A stretch of 64,000 nt of DNA, taken from Arthrobotrys musiformis (Eukaryota > Ascomycota > Orbiliomycetes > Orbiliales > Orbiliaceae). This document shows positions 1 through 12,271 of the stretch, piece by piece (within the stretch, counting starts at the first letter, position 1; every line of letters starts with the position of its first letter). The stretch is taken from positions 4,278,001-4,342,000 of the forward strand of contig JAVHJL010000004.1 of assembly GCA_036971715.1 (NCBI GenBank), in the 5' to 3' direction. The position numbers and the translations under genes are program-made. Under the pieces are notes generated by a model, which saw nothing but the letters and a program-made list of their open reading frames with translations, was not told the DNA's origin and made no database searches.

Positions 1-255
1 TCGAGCTTTTCAAACGAACATTTTCATTACTGAAAGCAAACAAGACAAGCTGTTCAAAGCCATCGGGGTGTACTAATTTTACAAACATGGGTCGTGAGAA
101 TAAAAAAGAAAAACAAAAGACCTTAAAACATCTTCCCTGGGGTATATATATCCGTCCTCGTATTCGATCCACTTCTAGTGGTCTTCATAAACTCGCTGAA
201 CAAACCGGGTATCATCGTACACTCAACTTTCCAACTCCACAGCCTCATCAACTTC

Positions 256-1702
256 CTACAGCGCCTGCCAAGTAATGCTCAAGACAGTTTGTCTACCGTT
301 GGATGTAGTGAAGACAGAAACCTGGCTTCCATCGTTGGCGTCACCGTCGGCATAATAACTCGTGGAGCCTCCACCAACCAACTTTCCATCAGAGGCGGTG
401 AAAACAGTAGAGGTGACATCAGCACCGCATTTGAACTCGTCAGATACGATACCGCAGCTACCCTTGCTGCTCTTCAATGTGAAACCGCTGCCAGAAGCTG
501 TGGCGGTATATGTGGCGCAAGTTCCCTTGGTGTACCACTTTCCAGCGGAGATCAAACATCCGCCCTTATCAACGTTCAAGTACCCGCGTCCACTGAATGG
601 CTCACCGGGAGCTACAGTGGCAGTCGAAGTTGGGGCAGTGGTGGTGGTATTGGCTTTAGTGGTAGTGGTGGCTTTCGTGGTGGTAGTTGTTGTGCTTCCA
701 CCCTTGGGGTAGTACTTAATGCCAGTCTTTGGGCAATTGCTTGGCGATCCGACAACGGGAGCTGGAACGTACTTTCCGCTCTGAGCGCTGCCGTAGACGT
801 TGAAGTGGTACCAGACTTCCCTCAAGCTTCCGCTCTTGCAGTTGAAGACGACTTCTTGGCCGTGAGTGCGCTTGACGGCGGCTTGCAGGGCTTCGAGTGT
901 GTAAGACGCAGTATCTGATGGAAGAATACCGGCCGAGGCGAGGATCTTGTAGGTATCTAGTCCCTTGAAGATCTCGACGGTCTTATCCATGTAGTCTGCG
1001 ATAGCTTGGTCCGTCTGGTAGTTTGTATAGCATTTTGGCTCATAGGTCGACATGCAAGTGCCGTGCTTGTTCCATTCTACGTTTTCATATTAGTATAAAT
1101 TTATGTCAGGAGCAAATTTCATATTTGAATTATGGCATACCATGCTGCCAGAAGCCGTCGTCGTTGTTGTTATTGCTCTTCCAGTATGTGTTCATGTAGT
1201 CTAGAGTCTCAGTCTTTCCGAATTTCTTCATGACAGCTGTGACATCGGTCGTTTCTCGGCTGCTATCACAGAATTGCTCCCATGTACCGTCGCACTTGTC
1301 GGGCCATAGGCCGTGGATAGTCCCTGGTTGCCTTGTCAGTAAATCCTGACCGGGTTGGCAATTGATGCAAAAAGGAGTAGGTCGTACAAGATTCCTTTGG
1401 ACCATAGTCAGGTCTGGCGTTCCAAAACTGTGTCAATAGAATCTGGCCACCAGGGGCATTGAAGCAGCAGAGGTTATTGACTGTAGTGGTATTGTGGCAA
1501 CCTGTATTTCAAACGGTTAGAACACTATCCTGTCGACCGTCCGCATCGTAAGATATGGGTATAGGATCATACTGAGCTGCGAACTGTCCTCTTTGCTACA
1601 TGTAGGACCGACGACAGGAGTCCTTTGGCAAAAGAGATTCAATGGGCTTGCGGCCACTAACGACAGCGTCGCCAAGAATGGGACGAGGAGTTTCGAATGC
1701 AT
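256..1702 (-). CDS. Secreted ribonuclease T2 with C-terminal extension domain
   Basis: This gene encodes an extracellular RNase T2, which cleaves single-stranded RNA through 2',3'-cyclic phosphates. The model is complement(256..1076, 1141..1323, 1388..1501, 1573..1702), 415 residues, with introns of 64, 64 and 71 bases. The start is the ATG at 1702, followed by a hydrophobic signal peptide (residues 1-18). Removing the introns restores both family signatures: WTIHGLWPD (catalytic His85) across the 1324-1387 intron, and FWQHEWNKHGTC (His142, Glu143, His147) across the 1077-1140 intron. After the catalytic domain come a Thr/Ala-rich linker (about residues 269-297) and a C-terminal domain of about 115 residues. 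A catalytic domain followed by such a tail is known from fungal T2 enzymes of about 410 residues. A TATATA lies about 175 bases upstream of the start. The substrate role (nutrition or stress) is inferred. Confidence 0.93.
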
Positions 1703-3130
1703 ATCGATTGATAATATGAAGGGGATTAAATATTTGGTAAAACTGCTTTGAGATATAGAAACGAAAAAGACAAGAATTGAATTAGGAATCTGACTTGGGG
1801 TTATCGAAGCTTGGTAGTTAGCCTGCTGGCTTGGAATTTGAAACCGTGTGAATAGTCGCGGGGTAGAAGCTTCAATATATACCAGATATTTTGGAAGCCC
1901 CTCCATACCTACCCTCCTTCTCGATCAGCCCCCCCAAGGCCAACTATAGACCGGGTATCCCGAAATGTCATACCTGCATGACCACCCAGAAAGCCATAAT
2001 GGAAATGAGTAAGAAAGAAGCAACATGTAGAGGAGATCACTCTAGTCCAATAGCCTTTTGGCCGAAATTCCCGACAAGTAAGAGCACGAGCTGCCAATAC
2101 TCATGCGATAGGATATCATGAAAAAAAAATAAGAAGAAGAAAAAATATTTAGTAGTGCTATCTTCTCAGGCGCTCTCTGTTCGTTGTCACGCCCCGTTAA
2201 GGTTGTCAGAATATCCATGATCCCTACACTACTTCTGTACGAAGGTATACATATACCCATAATCCCTTCTTCCCCTGGCTTGGCATATACGCTGATTCTG
2301 ATTTAAAGAAGAACCTTCATCCCATCGTGGGTTCCAAGATATACACCCCTGTTGAGTCGGCCTATCACCTTTCAAGAAGCTGCACATGCAATCAAGCTTT
2401 TTAGTTAAGGAAAAGGTTTAGTTAGGGGGGAACAGTCGGGCATGCACAAAACTGGGTTAAGGTTACCTTCATGACCGGGACCTGCGTGAACGAGATGGAG
2501 GAGTTGATCCTTCCGGGATTGGAAAGAATGTCTATCTGGGGTAGGTGATAGGTCGGTGCGATAGGTAATGGAATTTCTGTTGGGTTTAGCTATTTAGAGG
2601 GAGGTGTACTAGTACGTAATTTTAGGAGTTATAGCAGGAGGGAGGGGAGGTTAATAGTATTGGAAATAAGAAATAAGTCTAAATTTTCTTCTTCTTCTTG
2701 CTTTCGTAGAACTTCTGTATCAAATCGTTGAAACGATAGCTAGTGGTATGTTCGCATGGTTTGAATCTGCGGTTATCATTGGGCAACAGCCCGATGTGGC
2801 AAGTCGCAAGCATTCCCCAGGAACCAACTTTCTCAGGAAAAAGCACATATGCGGATCTGTCAAGCGGCGCTTTCATCGTCGAACCGAATTATTCTATAGG
2901 AAAGAAAAATGTATTGTAGCCTAGTTCCTTTGTGGTGATTCGATTTCTTTGGATTAGACGTTGTCTCGCTTTATGCCTCGGAATTATTGAGTGGCCACAT
3001 GTATATTAAAGCGCGACGCCATTGTACTGCGCATCTGCGGGAGAGGCTTGGGAGGGGATATTATAGAGCTATGCTGGCCAATCGTAGGCGAAGCTGCAAG
3101 GATCCACTCCATATCGATAGGGACAGCTTT

Positions 3131-3469
3131 CTAGATTTCTTGAAGTATGGGATTTTTCCAAGCTTCTTGGACGGTACGCACCCGTTGGACGTCAGGTCCC
3201 GTGGCGAAGGGGCGACCGATAGAATCTCTTCTCGCCGCAGGTTTACTCAGCTCGCATTCGCCGGGACACTGCATTTGAAGGATCAGGGCTGAATCTTGCG
3301 TGTAGGACAAAGAACCACACTCGCACCGCATGATCCAATCTCTCCAGCTGCCCAGCAGCACCTTCTCACAACGGCCATTCAGAAGTGAATAGTTCACACC
3401 CATCTTCTGTACTATCCGTATCTCGATAGCCGAAAAGCCTAGCTCACTGTCTTTCGGCCCAGGTGGCAT
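3131..3469 (-). CDS. Possible small ORF, no recognised family
   Basis: This is an ATG-initiated open frame of 112 codons. It has five Cys residues, four of them in two short-spaced pairs (CEC and CPGEC), and no signal peptide or membrane segment. It is not recognised and lies alone in a gene-poor interval. It may be a chance ORF or a gene relic. Confidence 0.2.
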   Translation of the reverse strand: MPPGPKDSELGFSAIEIRIVQKMGVNYSLLNGRCEKVLLGSWRDWIMRCECGSLSYTQDSALILQMQCPGECELSKPAARRDSIGRPFATGPDVQRVRTVQEAWKNPILQEI

Positions 3470-5185
3470 GCGCGCAGGAGTCCCCCTCCCAACATGTTTG
3501 CGAGATGGGTTAGTTGGGGCTCGCTGTCAAAACAAAACGCCACAAAAAGGTAATAAAATTGCTAAAGACCGCTGCATCATGCGATAGTGAAGTCCCCGTC
3601 TTGCAGATGAGGAATAGTTTATAGATAGAAACAAGACGTCGTTCCGACATCAGAAACGTCTAAGACGGGAGGCTCCTGCTTCGTCAGGCTTAGCGGAGTG
3701 GACCGATGTCTTGCATGTTAGCGGGGAGGGTTCAGCGCTGCCTTGACCCACCTGAAGGTCCCAACTGCAAGGGACGAGGAACTTGATAAGGAGAGCAGGA
3801 CCAATAGAATGAACCTCGTGGAGAGATTGGAATTTGGAGCACTTGCCGCGGATGAACATGTTTTTTTCCGGGTAAAAGAGAACACATCGTTGAAGTTTAC
3901 GGGTTTGCTTTTCCGCGAATTCGATTCGGAAAGTCTCGTTTCACGAGGTCCCTACAGATGTTGACGCACAGTATATGAACCAAAGGATATCGTGCACGTG
4001 GGGGTGAAGTTATAATTGCAATTGCAACTTGGGACTTCGAGATCGGACAAGTATCAACACATAAATGTTGTTCTAGCCCAATTGCAAGGCATAAACTATT
4101 CTGAGTTCGCAAACTGGCAGTGCACCACAACCACGGTAAAAAGCGCTGATTTGGCAGCCAAAGAGACACAAATACACGGACACGGGATTCAGATCTCTGC
4201 TTAGAATTCATAAGAGCCCAGTCTTAGCTGGTGATCAATTGCCAGCCTGGCGATGCCGGATGTTCCTTCACGATTCGAACCTTCCCAATTCGGGAATGCA
4301 ACGTGCAACGCTTCGGGAAACCATGTCGATACCTGGATAGAATTCGCGAAGGCTGGGACAAGCTCCTTCATTCTATCTTCTACTATGGTACAAATAAGTG
4401 GGGGGTATACGTGTTCTGCGGGGCTGGCTATGATATACTTTGCAGCCCACCAACTACCTCCTGGTGTTGGTGAAAGCTGGCGTTGAGAATTCGAACCTCA
4501 TGGCATCCGTATCGAAGTCGCGAACGAGGCGACTGCATGAACCGGTGTTTAGCTAAGCGCTTTTATCGGAATTAAAGTCCCTGATACGCATCTGCCTTGC
4601 CTATCCTCGCCCGCATGCATACATGCATACATGCATATGCGGAGTATAGATTCTACTGTAAATTAAAGCTTTCACGGATGATACCGCCCGGAATTGCTCG
4701 CTGGAATTGTAGAATGAATAAAATGAACGCTTTTTAGGGGTACGGAGGCGGCCGATCTCCTATATAGGCCGTGCTAGAATTGATAATGAATTTTTGATAT
4801 TAAAGTCCATCATATAGGGCCCTTGTCCAGGCGGCTACCGTCGTCGTTCTTTCATATCAGCGATATCGGAGGATAAGACCAACTTGTAGTCCTTATTCCG
4901 ATATACTCCCAGTGAATTATACTATTAACTCCACCTCTGGAATTCGATTCTACGTCTTGGTTTAGTGGATCAATTGCAAGTTTGGGACTCAATTGGCGGC
5001 AGAATTGAGGATCCGATATCCCGATGCAATTAGTCTACACATCCGGGTCCTTAAGAATATCCTTCAAATTAAGATAGCACTTTCAAAATGCAGCTGGGGG
5101 CGTCGATAACACTGGCCAATCTTAGATTATTCGTATTCGAGATTAACTGTACAAAACATATACCTTTGATACATTCTCGTGTCGC

Positions 5186-5205
5186 CTGGTCTCGTTCCCA
5201 GCCTC
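5186..5205 (-). repeat. Dispersed 20-base motif, copy 1
   Basis: The reverse complement of these 20 bases reads GAGGCTGGGAACGAGACCAG and is identical to 18864-18883. Shorter versions of the core CGAGACCAG recur in the gene-poor parts of the window (18117, 18139, 43883, 46948, 58363). It is probably a relic of an interspersed repeat. Confidence 0.6.
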
Positions 5206-5492
5206 ACCCAGGGTAGCCCAGTGTCGTCTGATTTAGAATGCCATTGGCAGTCAGCGGAGAATAAAACCTGTAGCATCATTATATCTTTATAAATTGCTCT
5301 CATGGGCATGTAGCAATGAGTGATCTATACCAACGTCGAGCGACGCTGGACTGTCGTCCCAAGAACTAGTCGACTTACAGTAGTCTACTTAACACTATTT
5401 TAGTGGTTACATCGATTAGTCTGGTCGCATAATGCATTAATGTCTTGAAAACACTAACTGAATAAAGGTACGACGATATCGGGGTAAGAGCT

Positions 5493-6691
5493 TTAATAAG
5501 GTAATTTGCCCGCCTCCTCCAATCCTTTCCAAAGCGCCCACGCACACAAAGCTTTCGAATCTCTAGTGGCTTTCCACAAATCATCAAACTTGACAAGTTT
5601 GAGTGTGATCCTTTCACCCTTCTCCCTCTCTCCAGTCAATCGCCCTTTCCATTGCTCTAATTCGTCTTCTGGAATTTCATGGACGAATGCATGGTATGTG
5701 ATAACTTCATCCAGGAGACCAGCTGATGTGAAGAGCCCATCCAATTTCGATTTCTCAGTTTCATGTGTCGGATTCTCAGAGACAGGAGGCGCATTCGCAA
5801 GCCCTATACTTTCTTTGGTATTATCACTGTCGAGTAGTGGAGAGGACTGGATTGCCAACTCTGATAGATTTATGAGCTTATCCTCGGAGATCGTGATACC
5901 AACTTCCTCTTCTAATTCTTTTGCAGCTGCACCAGCGAAGCTACCGTGGTCGTCGAGCATTCCTGCTGGGATTTCGGCCATGGAAGTTGTGGCGCCCGCG
6001 ATACGCGGCTGAAGAGTTAGGATTGCATAGAGGTTGTTCTTTGGTGTGTTAGCTGGGTGGAGGAGGGCAAGAATCCCGACTATTTCGTGATATAGATAAT
6101 TTAGAAAATAGTTGCAGTAATTCGCGTCCCGGGCCCTAGAATTTATATCTAGATCTAGGGGTTTGTGGATTGATAACAGGAACTTGACATACCACTAGGC
6201 CCCCTTAACAAAACCGCACCCGGCAATGAAACTTTGTCCTCGGCATCACGAACCACAGCATCCAACATCAAGAACCCAATCTTAGTCGAACCAAACCGGA
6301 CGACATTGGTAACGGCAATATGGCGAAGGCTATAGCCATCTGGGTTGTTATCAGCACGAAGAGAAGATGTCAGACGCGATATCCATGACTTGAATGCCGG
6401 GAATTCGATCAGTTCGGGTTGAGTTAGAGATATATGTGGTGGGATCTCAACCTTGACGGAGTTGTAGATACTGGGGAGGGTTATTGTCGACGACATTGTG
6501 CGCGATTGTTGGATGGCGCGGGGTAGAGCGGCTTTGATCCTAGAGGGGTTATAGGGCAGGAGAATGTAGCGTGATAGGCTACCGCTAGAGCGAATTGAAG
6601 TTCGGGGGAGGGGGTTCATCAAAATATAGTCGGTACGGAATGGCTTGAGTGGTTTACTAGAAGACAAGGTATGGAATATCGTGGACAGCAT
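5493..6691 (-). CDS. Nudix hydrolase (nucleoside-diphosphate-sugar pyrophosphatase-like)
   Basis: The predicted activity is Mg-dependent hydrolysis of NDP-sugars to NMP and sugar phosphate. The model is complement(5493..6079, 6193..6691), 361 residues, with a 113-base intron and phases that match. A Nudix-box region runs from Gly206 to about Ile228 (GMLDDHG, then KELEEEVGI). It keeps the metal-binding EExG-type core, but Gly stands where the first Glu of the canonical box is expected and Lys where the Arg is. This resembles the NUDT14/UGPPase branch with its AGMLDD motif. The first 65 residues are rich in Ser, Arg and Pro and lack acidic residues at the start, like a mitochondrial presequence. 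A second in-frame Met at residue 66 could give a cytosolic form. The true substrate cannot be told from sequence. Confidence 0.85.
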
Positions 6692-7215
6692 GTACGCGCA
6701 TCTGAGACCAGATACGTAAATTTATAAATTGCGTCGCCGCGGGTTGCTCCTGTCGTATTTTAAGGCGCTCAACGCAAAGGCGCAGCTTTAAATTTACACT
6801 ATCTATACTGATTAACTTACACTTTCACACCCTTTGGGTTCTGCTACGAGTGCTTTGGGAAATCGTTCCACGAAACTGTACTAATCCGCCGATGAATTGG
6901 CCTTGAGTTCAGTTAAGTTGTGTACTTCGGCCAGCCCTTTTTTACGAGACAAGTTGCAATTGCCCACGTTATTTTGTTCCAAATTGACTGCTTATATATA
7001 CTTAAGTTTATATATTATAGGCGCCAGCACGTATAAATTGGCGCTACCCTTATATAAATATCATATATATTTGTATAGGTACAGTACTGGTGCATATACT
7101 GGTATCGTAGCGATTAACTCAATTCAAACCATTAAACAATATCGGTTGAAAGGGAGTTTTAAGTATAAAATTAGTCATGATCCCATTAGTACATTATAAG
7201 ACATAATATATTTCA
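6692..7215. other. Intergenic, AT-rich
   Basis: This stretch lies between the 5' end of the Nudix gene and the 3' end of the next minus-strand gene. It is AT-rich with many ATATAT and TTATAT tracts. No coding region was seen. Confidence 0.6.
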
Positions 7216-8064
7216 TTACAAATTTGCATAGCCCTTCAACTGGAATTGGCCGGATATTGTGGCATAATAGTATGAATGGCGATATGGGTACCCAAGCGAT
7301 TGAACATATATTTCACCGGTCATCTTCTGTACGCCTGTAGTGGCCCAAGTAAACCTCGCTCCGCCGTTCCGAATGCCCTCGGGGAGCCATCCTGCAAACC
7401 AAGTCTTTATCACTGAGAACTGATTCCAACGGTTGTAATCCTTCCCTGACCGATAGGTTTCCCAAGCATATAATTGGTTCTTCTTCTCCAAGATAGTGGG
7501 GACGGTATCGGTGTATAGAGTAGGTTCTGTCCTATCGCCGGGTAAGAGAAATTTGTAAAGCCTTCTGTTGGTCATCCAGTAGATGCAACCGGGAAGAGCC
7601 TCGCCGCCGTTTGGATTTCGCCATTTGATGATAATATCTTTAGCGTTCTTTCGGATCTTATCGAAAACGTAGACATCGGCCGAGGTAACTTTGAACGGAA
7701 TGGGGAACCCCTTGTCCCCGGCATAGTTGACGGTGTTGATATGGCCGGTTAGGGTTACTTTCCATTTGAGATAGTTGTATCGTTTGAGGGCGCGCTTTTC
7801 GAGGGGACTATGCTCGTCGGGTTTTTCGGACAGGCCTAAGTCGTCGTCTGGAGTTTCCGTAAATGGGATTTCAGGATCATTGAATAGGGCATCAAAGACA
7901 CTGCCGCCGGATTCAAAGAAGGTGTCATTGAAGGTCGAGGGATCGAATATTGGGCCGAAATCTATAAGACCCGCGTGGGGTTCCTGTGGCAAGGTAGCGC
8001 ATAAAGCTTTTGGAGCTATGGAGAAACCCGCGAGGAGGGAAGCGAGGACTCGGGCAGCGACCAT
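7216..8064 (-). CDS. Secreted protein of unknown function with Kex2-type sites
   Basis: This is a single-exon, 282-residue protein that starts at the ATG at 8064. It has a cleavable signal peptide (about residues 1-23, ending LCA). An acidic pro-like region (about 24-88, rich in Asp, Glu, Pro and Phe) follows. Dibasic KR sites stand at 90-91 and 94-95, so a Kex2-like protease could release a mature domain of about 187 residues. That domain is basic and aromatic (many Tyr, Trp, Lys), has a single Cys, and looks compact and beta-rich. A TATATA element lies about 137 bases upstream of the start (8201-8206). No family was recognised. An effector-like or wall-associated role is possible but unproven. 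Confidence 0.75.
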   Translation of the reverse strand: MVAARVLASLLAGFSIAPKALCATLPQEPHAGLIDFGPIFDPSTFNDTFFESGGSVFDALFNDPEIPFTETPDDDLGLSEKPDEHSPLEKRALKRYNYLKWKVTLTGHINTVNYAGDKGFPIPFKVTSADVYVFDKIRKNAKDIIIKWRNPNGGEALPGCIYWMTNRRLYKFLLPGDRTEPTLYTDTVPTILEKKNQLYAWETYRSGKDYNRWNQFSVIKTWFAGWLPEGIRNGGARFTWATTGVQKMTGEIYVQSLGYPYRHSYYYATISGQFQLKGYANL

Positions 8065-10657
8065 ATTGACCGAAGGAGTCCGGTAGACGTCTAAAGATAC
8101 GAGCTCGAGCTCAAGCGTCTGGGTAGCTCTAGATTGGCTTCAACAGTTGATTTACGGCAATTAACTTCGAGCGGGCTCGAGGGAATGCGACAGCGACGGT
8201 TATATACTCCTCAAAATTTACAAATTAATCATGCGATGGATGGGAAAGGATGGCCCTCGTGGCGCAATCCCATCCTGCATTCTGAACGCCATGCAGATTC
8301 GATTGTGGAGCCCTCAAGGAGGAATAGATGCAAATGTCTGCTTTGAGCGTTTCCAAACGGGCATGCTTGCCACCTTTACCAGAGCTTCAGCCGCACCCAA
8401 AAGAGGGTTGGGTAAAATGTTTTTGCGAGAAATTTGGGAGTTGGTTCTGGAACGTGAACGGGGGCCAATACGATTGGGGCGGGTACAACGGGCATAGCGT
8501 TTTTGCGGCAAGATTTTGTCAATATCAAGCCGGTTCTATAGAATCGAAGGATTTTTGACGAAATCCTCTGATTATCAAGCTTTTTTTGCTGTCGGATACT
8601 TGGAGATCTCGTCGGGATCGCGAGGATCCGATACCGTATCGTGGTAGCTGGAATTTCAAAATTAGATTAGAAGACTGGAAATCATTGCCTTCACGCATGA
8701 TTCCCGACGTATAGCCACGATGTGAAGAACAGTTTGGTCCTTCGATACTTTTATGTGCGGCCGTAACCTCTTTTTGTGTGATGCAAGCTAGAAGCAATGC
8801 AAGGATCAGGGGAGAAATGTTGGATATATCTGAGAAAGTGTTGCCGCAGTCGAGGTCAAGACGTCGATACGCCAAGTCCATCGCCAAGTCCCTGCGGTGC
8901 CTGCGGCATCAACCAGACCTGGTGCCGCATCCACCCTATCGATAACGCGCATGCAACCTGAGGCTTCCAGAACAGCCTGTTTGTACGAGGGGCAGGCTTC
9001 GAGAAAAAAGAAGGTGCGTACATACCCCGTATTCCCTGTGCTTAACAAAGACCGACTATTAAATATTAGCCCGTTGAGACGTGGGAAGTTTTAGGGTCAG
9101 GGAGCTAGGAGAAATCCTGATGGGGTTCACATGATGAGATTATGCCGTCTAGGGTCACTTGGACAATTCTTCGATCGCTTATAGTTGACAGCGGATCCAT
9201 GTCAAAGGACAGGTTCCGTTCATACCTGCAGGCATTTTGATTTGGATATGCATTACGGAAGTCAATTAGGACCTTCAAATAGACTCTATTGGGAGAGGGC
9301 ATGGTGATGGTGTGTACTGCTGGGGATAAGAAGCCAACTGTTGCAGCACAAGCGGTCGATTGATTCGAGGGCCAGCTTCGACGGAACAAAAAACCGCCAG
9401 TCGCATTTGCATTTGCTGTTGGCCCGATGGCTAGCAAGGGAAAAAAGGCCCCAAAGTCGAGAGCCTTCGCGGAGCTAAGTGGTCCCGGACCCGCTGGCCG
9501 ACAAGTGTTTTGCTCGATTGAAACCAGAAGGTTTCTGGGGCGGGCAGTTGCCACGCTCGATCCACCTTAGCCCGCACACTCCTCGGTATGATTTGGGGCG
9601 AGTGAAATAATATCCCAGGGAGAATGTTTGTGCGGGAACGGTGATTCTTCGCCATTGGGCCTTCTTCGCACAGCTGGACAGTCTGAATGTTTAATTTTTG
9701 ATTATCAAACCAACCCAGAAATTAAGTACTTTTTCTTTTTTGTTTATTTGATGCAGAGCTGTGTGCTCGTCGAAGCTGATTTAAGGCGGCAAACAGAATC
9801 GAAATCAGCCGATTGAACGAAAATGCTCGTCCTTATCTGTTTGAAACCCCGACCCTCGCATTTAACTTCCCCCACCGGTAAAACTTTCAGTGGTTGTGTC
9901 GACCTAAGTCCACTTTACGCGTTGACGGAAAAGGCTCGACTTTTTTTTGCTAATAAAATCAGTTAATTTGCTGGTTCCGTGCATCGTGACGAAAATGAAA
10001 GTGTCAGGTTGGAGACTTTTTTTTTGCGCCCGTTGAGCAAGGAAGGAGAAAAAAAGATCAAACTAAATCGATCTGTGCCGCCAAATCCTTCAACGGGCTT
10101 CACAAGAAGTTCATGGCTCAATGTAGTGATATCCTGATGCTGATAGGACCTGTGCCCGAAAAGAAGCCTAATTTCCGTTCTCAGATGCTTCTCGCAACAG
10201 TTGTCGGCAGGAACGAAAGGGTTAATCGATAAAGCTACGGATGATGGACTGACAATTCCAATGTTGCCATCGGAGCTGGGCGTTTTCTTACTTGGTGGTG
10301 CGACATTGGAAAAGAACTTAAACAACCAGCGTCAGCAGCCTCCTTTGCAAATCACCGAGTCCTTGCATACTGTGAGAAACTTGAGGAACTCCTTTGCCTT
10401 CCCGTCTGGGATGTCGAGAAACCCTCGTCAATATGAAGAGCTGATAAACTGCCTAGCATAAACGCAAGCTGCTTTAAACGAGCCAAGTGCCGTTCCCCAG
10501 TGGATAATGAATGTGAGAGGCACAATTCAGGCATAACTTGCGTTTTTCAGTTGCAATGCGGTTTACTGATAAAATGCGAGATGTCTTTGCAGTAGAACAG
10601 GTGCGCTCGGTCTGCTCTCTGCAACGGGCTCAAAAGGAATACTATACGAAGAGTTTG

Positions 10658-10675
10658 AAAAAAAAAAAAAAAAAA
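10658..10675. repeat. Poly-A homopolymer (A18)
   Basis: A run of 18 A with no recognisable retro-element body on its 5' side. Confidence 0.9.
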
Positions 10676-11104
10676 CAGTGAGCGCAATGAGTTGGGTATT
10701 CAAGTTCCTGATATACATACCCTTGCATTAGACTTTCTCCTGCTTGGAATCAACCGAATCTATGTCACCGCTGAGAAGATTTAGGCCCCATCTTCCCAAA
10801 GAGAGATGGGAGAGACTGCTACCTGGTCCAACAACGCCTTATTCGTTCGTGTTCATGTTCATGCTCATGCGGGCTAGGTCCGTTCGTTGATACATACGTA
10901 GTGTGAAGCTGCGAGTCTCGTCTCGGACCTGACTTCTCAGGCTTGCACCCTCACGGGCCATGGGTTCCATGCATATCTGAGAGAGTGCACCAGACAAAAC
11001 TAAGACATAACCATTCAAGTAGAAACCTACGAGATCCTGGCCAACTCCAATGTGATCCACCAACAACCGACCTGGCCCGACCTAATTACAGCCAGCAAAG
11101 GGAC

Positions 11105-11128
11105 AAAAAAAAAAAAAAAAAAAAAAAA
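11105..11128. repeat. Poly-A homopolymer (A24)
   Basis: A run of 24 A. It could be the tail of a processed element, but no coding relic or target-site duplication is evident beside it. Confidence 0.9.
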
Positions 11129-12271
11129 CCTGACTCTGAAAAAGAGAGGAAAACCACGGGCTTAGTCGTAGTAAGCAAGCAATACTGCTCTGACAAATGC
11201 GAACATACAACCTCTTGTCAAGCCTACAGGCTCCCTTTTTCGTCGAGTCCGAGTGCCACCTGCAAAGCTAGACGCCCGCAATTCGAAAAGTTGTATCTGT
11301 CCGGCCAGCCAAAGTGAGAAGGCACCGCTGCACTGGAGGCACGACGGCGTGCACCTCAGGAAATGCCCCGAAGCCTCAAGTCAAACTAAGCACGAGAGCA
11401 CTCCTTTTGAGCATCCAGATTACTCCAAGTTGTTAAGTCCACCGGCAAGCTCTTATACTGGTCACTGAACTCCCGAGGCATTTAGCCTCTCGCTCAAAAT
11501 TAACTTATAATTTATCTCTTTCGTCGAACGAGTCGTCCTTCCGTGTCCATCCTCCATTTTAATCGGTCTCCCCAACATTCCAAGGATTGTATCAGACATA
11601 CGGCCGTACATTTTGGAGACTTGCAACCGCAGGATATCGATACGCCACAATACCTAGTTATAGTCCTGCTTTGACCCAACTTAACTATCGACTCGCAGCC
11701 ACCAATCCTGTCGCAGGACACAGTTGTGTGTGATAAAGGACCATTTCCGCCACTACCTAGTAACAAATTTTCAAAAGAAGGTCATCCAAAAATACTGGTA
11801 TTCTCATGTTCGCACAGAAAGTTCCCACCATCCCCGCCGCTTTTTATCGTCGTATCGAATATCTGAGGAACACAAAGAGGTTGTTGTGAGCTGGTCTACG
11901 AGTTCCCCTTCTTCGAAATTAAAACGCCAAAAGAACAAAAAACAAAGCCCGAGTTTCTACCCCACAGGAATCCGTGGGCATGGACTTGCCGCCCGCAGCA
12001 GTATCAGCTTCAGCATCATCGTCAGCAGCACACTTTTTACCACCGTCGACATCGACAAGCACTGCTCCTTCCTCTTCTTCTTTAACTGGTTTCGGAGGCC
12101 AGACCGGCCCCCGCACTCAACCCGCAGTTCGATCTTCGACTTCGGCTTTGGGAAGCGCCCCTCCAACTTCGCAAGCTCCGATCAACTCGTCCGAGAAATG
12201 CGCACACAAGGACGTTACAAGGTGTTCCCTTCACCGAGGGGAGTGCTGCTCCTGTGGCGACAACAGACCCC

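Larger units (their letters stand above)
1703..5492. other. Gene-poor interval
   Basis: No gene with family signatures or splice structure was found here. The interval holds mixed-sequence DNA, a short ATGCATAC tandem repeat at about 4613-4639, one copy of a dispersed 20-base motif (5186-5205), and one weak small ORF (3131-3469, listed separately). Confidence 0.6.
8065..11979. other. Gene-poor interval with poly-A runs
   Basis: No supported gene was found. The interval has two long homopolymers, A18 (10658-10675) and A24 (11105-11128), with no sign of an adjacent reverse-transcriptase ORF. Short open frames on both strands (for example 9105-9310 minus) start at non-ATG codons or have no family features. 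Confidence 0.55.

Noticed and set aside
4460..4590. tRNA-like T-loop (GGTTCGAATTC on the minus strand)
   Set aside because: A T-stem can be drawn, but no matching acceptor stem, D-arm or anticodon arm is present.
9105..9310. Minus-strand open frame from ATG at about 9300
   Set aside because: About 65 codons, no signal, domain or splice support.
9963..10325. Minus-strand 120-codon frame
   Set aside because: It begins with TTG, not ATG, and has no recognised features.
10658..11128. Poly-A runs as LINE or processed-gene tails
   Set aside because: No upstream reverse-transcriptase or gene-derived sequence and no visible target-site duplications.
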